Shown here: one piece after another, positions 1-8,528 of the stretch
Layout: the number at the start of each line of letters is the position of its first letter
Position numbering within the stretch: the first letter of the stretch is position 1
DNA from: Muribaculaceae bacterium
Lineage (GTDB): Bacteria > Bacteroidota > Bacteroidia > Bacteroidales > Muribaculaceae
Direction: 5' to 3'
NCBI GenBank assembly: GCA_009775265.1
Contig: VSPG01000028.1
Span: 1 to 26,655, forward strand
DNA: 26,655 bases
Program-made: the position numbers and the translations under genes
Notes under the pieces: generated by a model
Databases searched by the model: none
Told to the model about the DNA's origin: nothing
Seen by the model: the letters and a program-made list of their open reading frames with translations, nothing else

Positions 1-30
1 TGCCCGCGCCCTTCCTCCGAAAAGCGAGTG

Positions 31-62
31 CAAAGTTACAACCTTTATACGATATATCCAAA
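31..62 (-). promoter_or_regulatory. Leftward Bacteroidota-type promoter firing out of the window
   Basis: Read on the minus strand, the -33 element TTTG (62-59) is followed after 20 bp by TAACTTTG (38-31), a full match to the TAnnTTTG -7 box. The 19 bases at 24-42 (minus strand GTTGTAACTTTGCACTCGC) are identical to the bases just upstream of the tRNA-Cys gene at 22123-22141. Transcription would start near position 20-26 and leave the window, so the gene it serves is not visible. Confidence 0.65.
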
Positions 63-200
63 TGTTTTGAACGAAAATTTCAAAGAAAGAGAAAAAAAGG
101 TCGTAAAAAGATGAAGATCTCAACATCTCTAACCATAAAGCACTGATTCACTATTATTTTATCCTCAAGATTTCCTTATCTACTAAACGCATTGTTTTTG

Positions 201-241
201 AGAAAAAGATTCTTGCATGTGCAACAATAGCTCCACATGCA
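201..241 (-). terminator. Possible terminator of the polysaccharide operon
   Basis: An 8 bp inverted repeat (TGCATGTG at 214-221, CACATGCA at 234-241) has a 12-base loop. Read leftward it is followed by a T-rich stretch (the complement of the A-run at 203-207). It sits where the leftward operon should end. The stem is short and not GC-rich and the T-tract is interrupted, so this is a moderate call. Confidence 0.4.
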
Positions 242-256
242 TGCACAAATCCATAC

Positions 257-418
257 TTACCGGACTAAAACCTTCGAAGCTGAACCCTCCGCTGTGCGTG
301 CGATATATACTCCCGAGACTTTCGGATGTGTTGGTATGAATCTTATGTAAATGGTACAATATTCTGTTATTTCAGCCTGAGAATACATATCTTCAGTCAT
401 ATAACTAATGCCGGACAT
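257..418 (-). CDS. Possible 53-residue hypothetical small protein
   Basis: A minus-strand frame runs from ATG at 418 to TAA at 257 and encodes 53 residues, with a start like MSGISYMTEDMYSQAE and an end like EGSASKVLVR. Its 3' half is richer in G+C than the flanking intergenic DNA, and it stops about 15 bp before the possible terminator at 201-241, which would suit the last gene of the operon. There is no clear ribosome binding site, no recognisable domain, no signal peptide and no membrane segment. I do not recognise the sequence. It could equally be a chance open frame or a decayed remnant. Confidence 0.15.
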   Translation of the reverse strand: MSGISYMTEDMYSQAEITEYCTIYIRFIPTHPKVSGVYIARTAEGSASKVLVR

Positions 419-446
419 GTCATAAGAGCAATTATTTTCTGAACAC

Positions 447-1229
447 TTAATGCTGAATCCAGCCGGTAATCGAATTTCCGAGCATATTAAGAATTTTAGG
501 CAACAGCCGCCTCAAACTATAGAACGGCGGCACTTTATATCCATATTTCTTAAACGACCTGTATATATTGCGGTGCGCTATTATAATATTTCGCAAACTT
601 CCATTGCTCTCCCCACCATTGACCATCTTTATGAGAGTGCGCGGAATGTACCTATTACTTATATGATGCCGCTCTATAAAGCGCAACATAAGATCAAAAT
701 CGGCAGAGACACGCAACGAAGTGTCAAATCCACCATAATCACAGAAACACACTTTATGGCAAAAAAAGGTGGGATGTGCCGGTTGCCATCCGTTGTCGAA
801 GATGCCGGGACGATACTGCGAACCCCGCCAATATCTACATACTTTTGTATAATCATCGGCACGAACAAACACAAGGTCTCCATAAACGGCATCCACTCGT
901 GCCATGTCAAATTCATCTACTATTGCCTTGAGCGAATATTCATCGAAAAAAGTGTCTCCTCCTCCAAGAAAACCCACTACGCTGCCCGACGCCATGGCCA
1001 GACCCTTGTTCATGGCATCATAAATACCGCCGTCGGGCTCGCTTACCCATTTTAAACGTCCGCCGAAAGCCTGTTCTTGAGAACGCAAGTAGTCGACGGT
1101 GCCATCCGAAGATGCACCATCGACTACTATATATTCCCAGTCGCTACAAGTCTGCGAAAGAAGGCTGGACATTGTTTTCTCAAGTCCCTTTCTGCAGTTC
1201 AACGATACTGTAACGACGCTTATAAGCAT
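447..1229 (-). CDS. Glycosyltransferase family 2
   Basis: A 260-residue GT-A fold glycosyltransferase, of the type that adds one sugar from a nucleotide-sugar donor to the growing lipid-linked repeat unit at the inner face of the cytoplasmic membrane. The N-terminus MLISVVTVSLN and the DGASSDGT motif (residues 37-44) are the usual GT2 nucleotide-binding start. EPDGGIYDAMNKG (64-76) and a later PAHPTFFCH segment are typical of the WcaA/colanic-type subgroup. The metal-binding acidic motif is read as GGGD (89-92), where relatives often have NSGD or a DxD form. There is no membrane segment, so it is cytosolic or peripheral. It is the last clear gene of the operon, starting 10 bp after ugd. Donor and acceptor cannot be deduced. 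The family is secure; the specific linkage is unknown. Confidence 0.92.
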   Translation of the reverse strand: MLISVVTVSLNCRKGLEKTMSSLLSQTCSDWEYIVVDGASSDGTVDYLRSQEQAFGGRLKWVSEPDGGIYDAMNKGLAMASGSVVGFLGGGDTFFDEYSLKAIVDEFDMARVDAVYGDLVFVRADDYTKVCRYWRGSQYRPGIFDNGWQPAHPTFFCHKVCFCDYGGFDTSLRVSADFDLMLRFIERHHISNRYIPRTLIKMVNGGESNGSLRNIIIAHRNIYRSFKKYGYKVPPFYSLRRLLPKILNMLGNSITGWIQH

Positions 1230-1239
1230 GTGGCTGGGT

Positions 1240-2556
1240 TTACTTACCTATACAGGTATAGGTAAATCCGTTTTCCTCAAGATATTCACGGTCGTATATG
1301 TTACGGCCGTCGATAATCAGCGGATTGGACATCGTGCGTTTCAGCACTGGCAAGGACGGCATACGGAACTGGTTCCATTCGGTGACAAGCAGCAAAGCGT
1401 CTGCATCGAGTGCTGCTTCATACATATCTCCACAATACAGCACCGCATCATCTCCCAGGCGGCGACGGCATTCGTCCATGGCCACAGGGTCGTAAACCTT
1501 GACTTTGGCACCGGCTTCTTTCAGTTTTTCGATAAGCACAAGCGCCGGCGCCTCACGCATATCGTCAGTTTCCGGTTTGAAAGCCAAACCCCACATCGCT
1601 ATGGTACGTCCCTCGAGTTTACCATCAAAATGCATGTAAAGTTTATCAAACAGAATCTCTTTCTGTTTCTCGTTGACTTCCTCCACGGCTTTGAGCACCC
1701 GCATAGGGTAGCCATTCTTTTCCGCCGTCTTTATCAATGCCTTTACGTCTTTCGGAAAACATGAGCCTCCATAGCCACATCCGGGATAAAGGAATTTCTT
1801 GCCTATACGTGTATCAGCACCGATGCCTTTGCGCACCATATTGACATCTGCCCCTACGAGTTCGCACAAGTTGGCAATATCATTCATAAACGATATACGC
1901 GTGGCAAGCATAGAGTTAGCTGCATATTTAATCATTTCAGCCGAAGGTATATCCGTGAATATCATGCGCTCACCGCTAAGCATGAACGGCTTGTAAAGGC
2001 GCGACATCACTTTGCGGGCCTGCTCGCTTTCGGTTCCTACCACTACTCTGTCGGGGAACATGAAGTCTTTTATGGCAGCACCCTCTTTAAGGAACTCCGG
2101 ATTTGAGGCCACATCGAAAGGCACGTCAACGCCACGCCGTTCGAGTTCGGCCTTTATAGCTTCTTTAACTTTGTGGGCTGTTCCTACCGGCACTGTAGAT
2201 TTAGTAACCAATATGGTGTACTTATTGACATTCTCACCAAAGGTTTTAGCGACAGCAAGCACATATTTCAAATCGGCAGAACCATCTTCGTCCGGAGGCG
2301 TGCCTACGGCTGAAAACACGACTTCCACATCGTCAAGAACATCGCGAAGGTCTGTGGTAAAGTGAAGACGTCCTGCTTCGACATTACGGCGCACCATCTC
2401 GTCCAATCCCGGTTCATAGATGGGTATTATGCCCTTGACCAGCCTTTCAATCTTGGCTTTGTCAATATCCACACATGTGACGTTTACGCCCATCTCGGCA
2501 AAACAGGTGCCCGACACGAGTCCTACGTAGCCCGTTCCAACTATAGCTATATTCAT
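1240..2556 (-). CDS. ugd: UDP-glucose 6-dehydrogenase
   Basis: A 438-residue NAD-dependent enzyme that oxidises UDP-glucose twice to UDP-glucuronate, an activated sugar for acidic polysaccharides. The N-terminal Rossmann fold begins with GTGYVGLVSG (7-16) and ends its second strand with CVDID (28-32). STVPVGT (120-126) and EMIKYAANSM (207-216) are family signatures, and the catalytic cysteine lies in GYGGSCFPKD (261-270; Cys266). GLAFKPETDDMREAP near the C-terminal third marks the UDP-binding domain. Length is normal for the family. It sits between the uronate epimerase-like gene (13 bp away) and the GT2 gene (10 bp), so its product probably feeds the epimerase directly. Ugd rather than WecC is chosen because of the GYGGSCFPKD form of the active site, which differs from the GHC form in the paralogue at 3628-4839. 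Confidence 0.96.
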   Translation of the reverse strand: MNIAIVGTGYVGLVSGTCFAEMGVNVTCVDIDKAKIERLVKGIIPIYEPGLDEMVRRNVEAGRLHFTTDLRDVLDDVEVVFSAVGTPPDEDGSADLKYVLAVAKTFGENVNKYTILVTKSTVPVGTAHKVKEAIKAELERRGVDVPFDVASNPEFLKEGAAIKDFMFPDRVVVGTESEQARKVMSRLYKPFMLSGERMIFTDIPSAEMIKYAANSMLATRISFMNDIANLCELVGADVNMVRKGIGADTRIGKKFLYPGCGYGGSCFPKDVKALIKTAEKNGYPMRVLKAVEEVNEKQKEILFDKLYMHFDGKLEGRTIAMWGLAFKPETDDMREAPALVLIEKLKEAGAKVKVYDPVAMDECRRRLGDDAVLYCGDMYEAALDADALLLVTEWNQFRMPSLPVLKRTMSNPLIIDGRNIYDREYLEENGFTYTCIGK

Positions 2557-2569
2557 GATAAATCCACCT

Positions 2570-3622
2570 TTAAAGATTATAATACTGTTTAAACCATGCG
2601 ACCGTGGCTTCTATGCCTTCCTGCAAGGGAGTGGCTGGAGCGAAGCCTGTAGCTTCGGCCAGGGCTGACGAATCGGCATATGTCTGGTACACGTCGCCAG
2701 GCTGCATTGGCAAAAATTCTTTCAGCGCTTCGCGTCCTGCCGCCTTTTCTATGCAGGCAATGTAATCCATAAGCCGCGTGGGCTGCTGGTTACCTATATT
2801 ATATATGCGGTAAGGAGCTGTCGACGTGGCAGGGTCGGGACGTGTTTCATCCCATTCTGCATTGCCTTGCGGTATGACAGAGGCAATCCTCGCCACTCCT
2901 TCCACAATATCATCAATATAAGTGAAGTCTCTCAACATGTCGCCGTTGTTGAACACTTTTATAGAACGTCCATGAAGTATCGCGTCCATGAACAGGAACG
3001 GAGACATGTCGGGGCGTCCCCAAGGGCCATAGACAGTGAAGAAACGCAAGCCTGTAGTAGGGATTCCGTATAGCTGAGAATAGGCATGCGCCATAAGTTC
3101 GTTGCTTTTCTTAGTGGCCGCATACAGACTGACGGGATGCGCTATGCTGTCGTGCTCAGAAAACGGCACCTTGCCGTTGAGCCCATAGACGCTCGACGAC
3201 GATGCATACACGAGATGACCGACCTTATTATCGCGACATCCTTCAAGTATATTGATGAAGCCGTCGATATTGCTTTCTATATAAGCATGCGGGTTGGTAA
3301 TGGAATAACGCACTCCGGCCTGCGCGGCAAGATTCACGACAGTATCGAAACCTCCATTGGCAAAAAGCATACGCATGGCTTGCGTGTCCTCAAGATTAAT
3401 GCGTATGAACACAAAGTCCTTGAAAGCCGAAGATGCCACCATTTTATACCACTCGACTTCGCCTTCCGCAATTCCGAGAGTTTTCAGACGCCCGTATTTC
3501 AGTGCGGGGTCATAATAGTCGTTGATGTTATCGAGACCCACGACAACATGTCCGTCGTCAAGAAGTCTGCGGCACACCGCCGCACCAATAAATCCTGCGG
3601 CTCCTGTTACTAACACCTTCAT
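2570..3622 (-). CDS. NAD-dependent epimerase, probably UDP-glucuronate 4-epimerase
   Basis: A 350-residue extended short-chain dehydrogenase/reductase. The NAD-binding loop TGAAGFIG is at residues 6-13, the catalytic serine region SSSSVYG at 141-147, and the YxxxK pair is Tyr167/Lys171 in YAATKK. The DNINDYYDPALK stretch (31-42), RFFTVYGPWGRPDM and the YRIYNIGNQQP segment are typical of the UDP-glucuronate 4-epimerase branch, which converts UDP-GlcA to UDP-GalA. Its position 13 bp upstream of ugd fits: Ugd makes UDP-GlcA and this enzyme would turn part of it into UDP-GalA. A UDP-glucose or UDP-GlcNAc 4-epimerase role is possible, since substrate preference cannot be read with certainty from the sequence. 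The fold and chemistry are secure. Confidence 0.88.
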   Translation of the reverse strand: MKVLVTGAAGFIGAAVCRRLLDDGHVVVGLDNINDYYDPALKYGRLKTLGIAEGEVEWYKMVASSAFKDFVFIRINLEDTQAMRMLFANGGFDTVVNLAAQAGVRYSITNPHAYIESNIDGFINILEGCRDNKVGHLVYASSSSVYGLNGKVPFSEHDSIAHPVSLYAATKKSNELMAHAYSQLYGIPTTGLRFFTVYGPWGRPDMSPFLFMDAILHGRSIKVFNNGDMLRDFTYIDDIVEGVARIASVIPQGNAEWDETRPDPATSTAPYRIYNIGNQQPTRLMDYIACIEKAAGREALKEFLPMQPGDVYQTYADSSALAEATGFAPATPLQEGIEATVAWFKQYYNL

Positions 3623-3627
3623 ATGCT

Positions 3628-4839
3628 CTATGCTTTATTATATATTCCACAAAAATCAAGTACGGTCTTGCATTCAGGTTCTGGCAGTGAGCGAAACACA
3701 TCGTGGGCTGTCAGAAACACCACAATATCCGCCCGTCCATAAGCATGCCGATATTCAGAAAGTTCCATCCCTTCGCAATGGCTGACGTGCGGCTCCGACA
3801 CAAGGACTTCCGCTCCCGCCACCTGGGACAGCACCAGTCCTGCAATCATTTTTGCAGGAGACTCACGCATGTCGTCGATATTGGGCTTGAACGCAAGACC
3901 CATCAAAGCCACTACCGGAGGACGCTTGTTTGACAACTTGAACTCAAGCACTGCATTTTTTATGCGCTCCGCACACCACAGAGCTTTATGGTTATTGACC
4001 TCGCGCGCTGTGGCTATGACTTTAGTCTGCTCCGGAAAATCGGCAGTAAGGAAATACGGATCGACAGCTATGCAATGCCCCCCCACCCCGCATCCGGGGC
4101 GAAGTATATTAACCCTTGGATGGCGATTAGCCAGTTCTATCAACTCCCACACGTCAATACCGGCCTTGTCGCATATAAGGCTGAGCTCATTGGCAAATGC
4201 TATCTGGACATCCCGAGAAGCATTCTCCGTAAGCTTGCACATCTCAGCCGTGCGGGCATTAGTGGAATGCAGCGTACCCTTCACAAACAGCGAATAGAAG
4301 TTCCGTGCCGCCTCAGTGGACGCGTCGTCCATACCGCCGATTACACGGTCGTTGTGCACGAGTTCGTAGATGACATTGCCAGGCAGCACACGCTCTGGAC
4401 AATACGCTACATGTATCTTACCGCGCAATTCCGGACGCATCCCATATATCACATCTGCCATAGCCTCGGTGGTGCCTACAGGCGATGTGGATTCTATGAT
4501 AAATAAATTTCCTTCACACAAAAATGGAGCGACAGCACGTGTAGCTGCCTCTACATGACTTACATCCGGGAGATGGTCGCCTTTGAATGGGGTCGGTACA
4601 ACAATAAAAAAAGCGTCAGCCTCCTCAGGCACCATTGATGCACGCAGTTTTCCTTCCGAAACGGCTGCGCTCAGCATTTCCTGCATTCCGGGCTCCACAA
4701 AGTGCAGTTCCCCAGCATTAGTCCGGTCGACAATTGTCTTATTTATATCAACTCCGACGGTCTCCACGCCGCCGATTTTGGCAGCTATCACTGCTGTGGG
4801 CAGACCTATATACCCAAGACCAATGAAACAAGCCTTCAT
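3628..4839 (-). CDS. wecC: UDP-N-acetyl-D-mannosamine dehydrogenase
   Basis: A 403-residue member of the UDP-sugar dehydrogenase family that oxidises UDP-ManNAc to UDP-ManNAc-uronate with NAD. The Rossmann motif GLGYIGLPTA is at residues 7-16. ESTSPVGTT (116-124) matches the UDP-ManNAc branch, as does the active site RPGCGVGGHCIAVDPYFL, with catalytic Cys256 in GHC. CKLTENASRD (201-210) carries the conserved Lys/Asn pair, and GLAFKPNIDDMRESP marks the C-terminal domain. It starts 8 bp after the wecB homologue ends, so the two consecutive reactions are encoded side by side. A UDP-GlcNAc dehydrogenase (WbpA-like) is the main alternative, but pairing with the 2-epimerase favours ManNAcA production. 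Confidence 0.92.
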   Translation of the reverse strand: MKACFIGLGYIGLPTAVIAAKIGGVETVGVDINKTIVDRTNAGELHFVEPGMQEMLSAAVSEGKLRASMVPEEADAFFIVVPTPFKGDHLPDVSHVEAATRAVAPFLCEGNLFIIESTSPVGTTEAMADVIYGMRPELRGKIHVAYCPERVLPGNVIYELVHNDRVIGGMDDASTEAARNFYSLFVKGTLHSTNARTAEMCKLTENASRDVQIAFANELSLICDKAGIDVWELIELANRHPRVNILRPGCGVGGHCIAVDPYFLTADFPEQTKVIATAREVNNHKALWCAERIKNAVLEFKLSNKRPPVVALMGLAFKPNIDDMRESPAKMIAGLVLSQVAGAEVLVSEPHVSHCEGMELSEYRHAYGRADIVVFLTAHDVFRSLPEPECKTVLDFCGIYNKA

Positions 4840-4847
4840 TCCACTGT

Positions 4848-6029
4848 TTATTGAACTCTATTTAAAAATCTAATTAAATTCTGCACTATACGCTCCGAAG
4901 CATATCCGTCGCCATACGGATTCACAGCATGCGACATTTCCTTGTAAGCATCTGCATCGTCAAGCAGGCGCGACGTTTCTGATACTATACGGGCATAGTC
5001 AGTGCCTACAAGCTTCACGGTTCCGGCACACAGAGCTTCAGGACGCTCGGTTGTGTCGCGCATTACAAGCACCGGCTTGCCAAGACCGGGAGCCTCCTCC
5101 TGGATGCCGCCGCTGTCTGTAAGCACGATATGCGCCTGCGACATAAGACGAACAAAAGAAAGATATTCCAGCGGCTCTATGAAAAACATGTTTTCCAAAC
5201 CACAATTGTCATGACCGAATACCTGCTCGATAGGCTTGCGCACATTCGGGTTAAGATGCATCGGATATACGAAATCCGTATCAGTGTGGGTTTCCGCAAG
5301 CGACTTTAGCGCACGGCATATCGACAGGAATCCATCACCGAAATTCTCGCGCCTGTGTCCTGTCACCAGCACCATTCGACGACCGCCGCGAATCCGTCGG
5401 CAATCATATCCCGCATCGTCCAACATTTTGTCAAGACCATTTGCCAATGCATCATCAGATGCTATTCTGTCTACGACAAGGCGCAAAGCGTCGATGACCG
5501 TATTGCCAGTGACAGCGATACGGCTGTCTTCGATTCCTTCCTTAATCAGATTCTCACGGGCGGTATCCGTCGGTGCGAAATGCAACGAAGCAATGCGCCC
5601 GGTTATCTGCCGGTTCATTTCTTCAGGCCACGGCGACATGACGTTGTGTGTGCGCAGTCCAGCCTCAACATGCCCCACCGGTATCCGGGCATAAAATGCC
5701 GCCAGAGCCGAAGCCGTCGAGGTTGTGGTGTCGCCGTGCACAAGCACGCAATCTGGGCAGGAGCGTTCCAGTACATTCCTCATCCCTTTGAGAACGCGTG
5801 AGGTGACATCGTACAAATCCTGCCCCGGCTTCATTATGTCAAGGTCAAAATCCGGCACTATTCCGAAGTCAACAAGCACCTGATCGAGCATACTTCTGTG
5901 CTGACCTGTCACGCACACGATGGTACGCAACGATGATGCACGCTCTTGAAGGAGTTTGACGAGTGGAGCCATTTTTATGGCCTCCGGCCTTGTGCCGAAC
6001 ACAAGCAATATTGATTTCATATCAGACAT
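4848..6029 (-). CDS. wecB: UDP-N-acetylglucosamine 2-epimerase, non-hydrolysing
   Basis: A 393-residue cytosolic enzyme that interconverts UDP-GlcNAc and UDP-ManNAc. Family motifs are in order: FGTRPEAIKMAPL (11-23), HGDTTTS with Asp100, HVEAGLRT with Glu122, PEEMNRQ with Glu136, GHRRENF with His225, and DSGGIQEEAPGLGKPVL near the C-terminus. These Asp, Glu, Glu and His positions match the catalytic residues known from the E. coli enzyme. No hydrolysing (NeuC-type) features are seen. The ATG at 6029 is used, with an alternative methionine three codons later (MKSILLV). It lies 18 bp after the BY-kinase gene and 8 bp before wecC. UDP-ManNAc from this enzyme is the substrate of the next gene product. 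Confidence 0.95.
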   Translation of the reverse strand: MSDMKSILLVFGTRPEAIKMAPLVKLLQERASSLRTIVCVTGQHRSMLDQVLVDFGIVPDFDLDIMKPGQDLYDVTSRVLKGMRNVLERSCPDCVLVHGDTTTSTASALAAFYARIPVGHVEAGLRTHNVMSPWPEEMNRQITGRIASLHFAPTDTARENLIKEGIEDSRIAVTGNTVIDALRLVVDRIASDDALANGLDKMLDDAGYDCRRIRGGRRMVLVTGHRRENFGDGFLSICRALKSLAETHTDTDFVYPMHLNPNVRKPIEQVFGHDNCGLENMFFIEPLEYLSFVRLMSQAHIVLTDSGGIQEEAPGLGKPVLVMRDTTERPEALCAGTVKLVGTDYARIVSETSRLLDDADAYKEMSHAVNPYGDGYASERIVQNLIRFLNRVQ

Positions 6030-6047
6030 ATAATCCGTGTTTCAATT

Positions 6048-8477
6048 CTATTCGTCTTGTTTATCTTCTTGCTTGCCTTCTTCTACCGGTTTGGTGTAGG
6101 AATGGTAATATTTTGAATAGTAGTATCTATTATATGCCGAAGAATTTGTAGGATCCGTACCATTCAGCAACACGCACAGGCTGCGATAACGCCGTTCGTC
6201 GTAGTACTGCTGCAAACGCGGGAGCTGCACTTTTTCAAACAAGCCTGCACGAACAACCCATATGGTCAAGTCTACGAACCTCGAAATTATCTTCGCATCT
6301 GCAACGACTTCCGCAGGCGGACAGTCAAGCACTACGCAATCATACTCGGTTTTCAACTTTTCCATCATCTCGCTGAAGCGTGGCGTGTACATAAGCTCGG
6401 CCGGATTAGGAGGCAGGGCTCCAACCGGCAACACACTTAAAGTCCGGATACCGCCCACTCCGCTCACAATAGCGTCGTCAAGCGGTGTGCGACCGATAAG
6501 TACCGACGATATGCCTCTGCGCGGACGTCCCACATACAAGCTAAGCGAAGCCCGTCGCATATCCAGGTCCACGACAATGACACGCTTTCCCTTCAATGCC
6601 ATTACGGCACCGAGGTTCATGCTCACGAAAGTCTTTCCGCTGCCGGGGACGGCGCTTGTCACCATAAAAGTACGGGCAGCATCGTCCGGCGACTTGTCGC
6701 CGATAAATTCCAAATTGGAGCGGACTATTCGGAAAGCCTCATTAATCACATCGTTGTTTCCGTTCTCGACAAGCACTTTGTCATCGGTGCGTACATTACT
6801 GCGCCTTGTAAGGCGTTTCAAGCCATGCCGTGCAGGATTTGCCAATGGCACCTCGCCTACATACGGAATTGTAAGGTTCTCAAGGTCTCGGCGCGAACGC
6901 ACTTTATCGTCCAGCATCAGCCTGACGTAAATTATGCCGGCAGGCACCACCATCCCGAGCAAGAAGCATATTATCATCACATTTCTGCGGCTCGGCGACG
7001 ACGGGGACTTGCTTCCGAGAGGAGGGGTTATCAGACGCGTGTTATACGATGTGAACGCCTGGTTAAGTTCGTTTTCCTCTCGTTTCTGCAACAGATAAAG
7101 ATACAATTGCTCCTTCACCTTCTGCTGGCGCTCGACGCTCAGAAGGTACTTGGCCTGATTCGGATTCGCGGCAAGATGTCCTGCGGTACTTGCCTGACGG
7201 CTCTTTAGCCCGGACACACGGGTGTCCAAAGCCCCGATGAGGTTGTCCACGCCGCCTACAATATTGGCACGCATGAGCACCAGTTCCTGAGTCAGTTCCT
7301 TCACAAGCGGATTTGCCGCCGACGACCCTGCCAGCAGACGGTTGCGTTCCAACACAGAGGTGTTATATTCGCTAATCTGTTGATTAATTTCGTTGGACTG
7401 AAGCCCGGTGGCTACGGGGAGCGGATGTTCTATATCCTCTCCCGAGAGAGCATCGCGAATGCTGCGTGCAACTTTCAGTTGGTTGGCAATCTCACTTATT
7501 TCACGTGCATTATCCTCGTTCTGACGCATATACATCTCAGAGGCAATTTCAAGGTCAGGCATCAGATGCTGGCTTTTGAACGACGAGATGTCGGTATCAA
7601 CATTGCCAAGTTCGCCTTCTATTACTCCCAATCGCTCGCTGATAAAATGCGAAGTGCTGACGGCCACCTGGTTCTTGTCAAGTACCCAACGGTCGTTGTA
7701 CACCTGAATAAGAGTGTTCAATATATCTTCGGCTTTCGCAATGGAAGGTGCTCCGAATGAAATATTTATTATGGTGCCTTTTTCACTTCCAAGTTCAGTC
7801 ACGACTTTGGCGGCATAGCTCTGCGAAATATTTTCAGGGTAAAGATGTGAGAATCGCACGTCCATACCCAAATACAACTCGCTGTCTTCCCACGGCGACA
7901 TGCTTACGTGCAGCCTTCCCACAGGCGTACACACAGTATCGCCAAGCTCTGCATTCACGACATCGGCAAATTCCTCTTTGTCGCGATAGCGCATAAACTC
8001 GCTCAGTTCAACATTTCTGCCATTCTCAGCCACAACGACATTGCACAGAAACTCCGGCACCGTATCATCAACTGCCGTAATCACGAAAGGGGCGGATTTG
8101 TAGAGATCAACCCTACGCAGCCCCTGCTTTACGGAATATGAGTCATTGAGTTTCAGACGCACCACCACTTCTTCCATAAGCGAAGGGCTCTGCAAAGTAA
8201 GCATCTCGTTGTCGATGTTGCTGCGGGCCTGGAAAACGCCGAGCTTCATCAAATCGGTAGCTGTGGATGAGCCTTGCCTTTCATCCTTTATTAGCAGCGC
8301 AGCCATGCGCGTATAGGTCGGGGCAGTAACCATCAGATACAAGCCCCCCGCACAGAAGAACAATGCGAGGCTCAAAACAAACCAATGCCATTTCTTTCGA
8401 AATATAAACAACAAGTCGTTGATTGAAATCACAATCTCGGCGTGTTCGTCAACTCCGGTCTGTTTATTCTCCGTCAT
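6048..8477 (-). CDS. wzc: Polysaccharide co-polymerase/tyrosine autokinase (Wzc-type BY-kinase)
   Basis: An 809-residue inner membrane protein that controls chain length and couples synthesis to export by cyclic tyrosine autophosphorylation. Domains in order: Wzz domain with membrane helix 1 (about 33-52), a long periplasmic coiled region (about 270-470), helix 2 (about 499-522), then a cytoplasmic P-loop kinase. Visible kinase motifs are Walker A PGSGKT (611-616, Lys615), Walker A' VIVVDLDM (633-640, Asp637/Asp639) and Walker B VVLDCPP with Asp718. The tail has a tyrosine cluster YNRYYYSKYYHSY (782-794), the expected phosphorylation sites. This is the one-piece proteobacterial/Bacteroidota form. 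It follows wza by 51 bp, the usual partner order. No low-molecular-weight tyrosine phosphatase gene (Wzb) is present in the operon. Confidence 0.95.
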   Translation of the reverse strand: MTENKQTGVDEHAEIVISINDLLFIFRKKWHWFVLSLALFFCAGGLYLMVTAPTYTRMAALLIKDERQGSSTATDLMKLGVFQARSNIDNEMLTLQSPSLMEEVVVRLKLNDSYSVKQGLRRVDLYKSAPFVITAVDDTVPEFLCNVVVAENGRNVELSEFMRYRDKEEFADVVNAELGDTVCTPVGRLHVSMSPWEDSELYLGMDVRFSHLYPENISQSYAAKVVTELGSEKGTIINISFGAPSIAKAEDILNTLIQVYNDRWVLDKNQVAVSTSHFISERLGVIEGELGNVDTDISSFKSQHLMPDLEIASEMYMRQNEDNAREISEIANQLKVARSIRDALSGEDIEHPLPVATGLQSNEINQQISEYNTSVLERNRLLAGSSAANPLVKELTQELVLMRANIVGGVDNLIGALDTRVSGLKSRQASTAGHLAANPNQAKYLLSVERQQKVKEQLYLYLLQKREENELNQAFTSYNTRLITPPLGSKSPSSPSRRNVMIICFLLGMVVPAGIIYVRLMLDDKVRSRRDLENLTIPYVGEVPLANPARHGLKRLTRRSNVRTDDKVLVENGNNDVINEAFRIVRSNLEFIGDKSPDDAARTFMVTSAVPGSGKTFVSMNLGAVMALKGKRVIVVDLDMRRASLSLYVGRPRRGISSVLIGRTPLDDAIVSGVGGIRTLSVLPVGALPPNPAELMYTPRFSEMMEKLKTEYDCVVLDCPPAEVVADAKIISRFVDLTIWVVRAGLFEKVQLPRLQQYYDERRYRSLCVLLNGTDPTNSSAYNRYYYSKYYHSYTKPVEEGKQEDKQDE

Positions 8478-8528
8478 ATAATTCGTTTAGCGTTAAGCAC
8501 GTTTTAAAAAACACTATATACGTTTACT

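Larger units (their letters stand above)
63..446. other. AT-rich intergenic region downstream of the polysaccharide operon
   Basis: This is about 380 bp between the last gene of the leftward polysaccharide operon and the leftward promoter at 31-62. It holds one plausible terminator hairpin (201-241) and one short open frame (257-418, minus) that cannot be confirmed as a gene. I see no RNA gene, insertion sequence end or repeat array here. The part between 63 and 200 is strongly A/T-rich and shows nothing I can name. Confidence 0.6.

Noticed and set aside
450..1055. Plus-strand open frame of 201 codons over the GT2 gene
   Set aside because: The minus-strand GT2 has clear family motifs and sits in an operon; the plus-strand frame has none and starts within the GT2 stop region.
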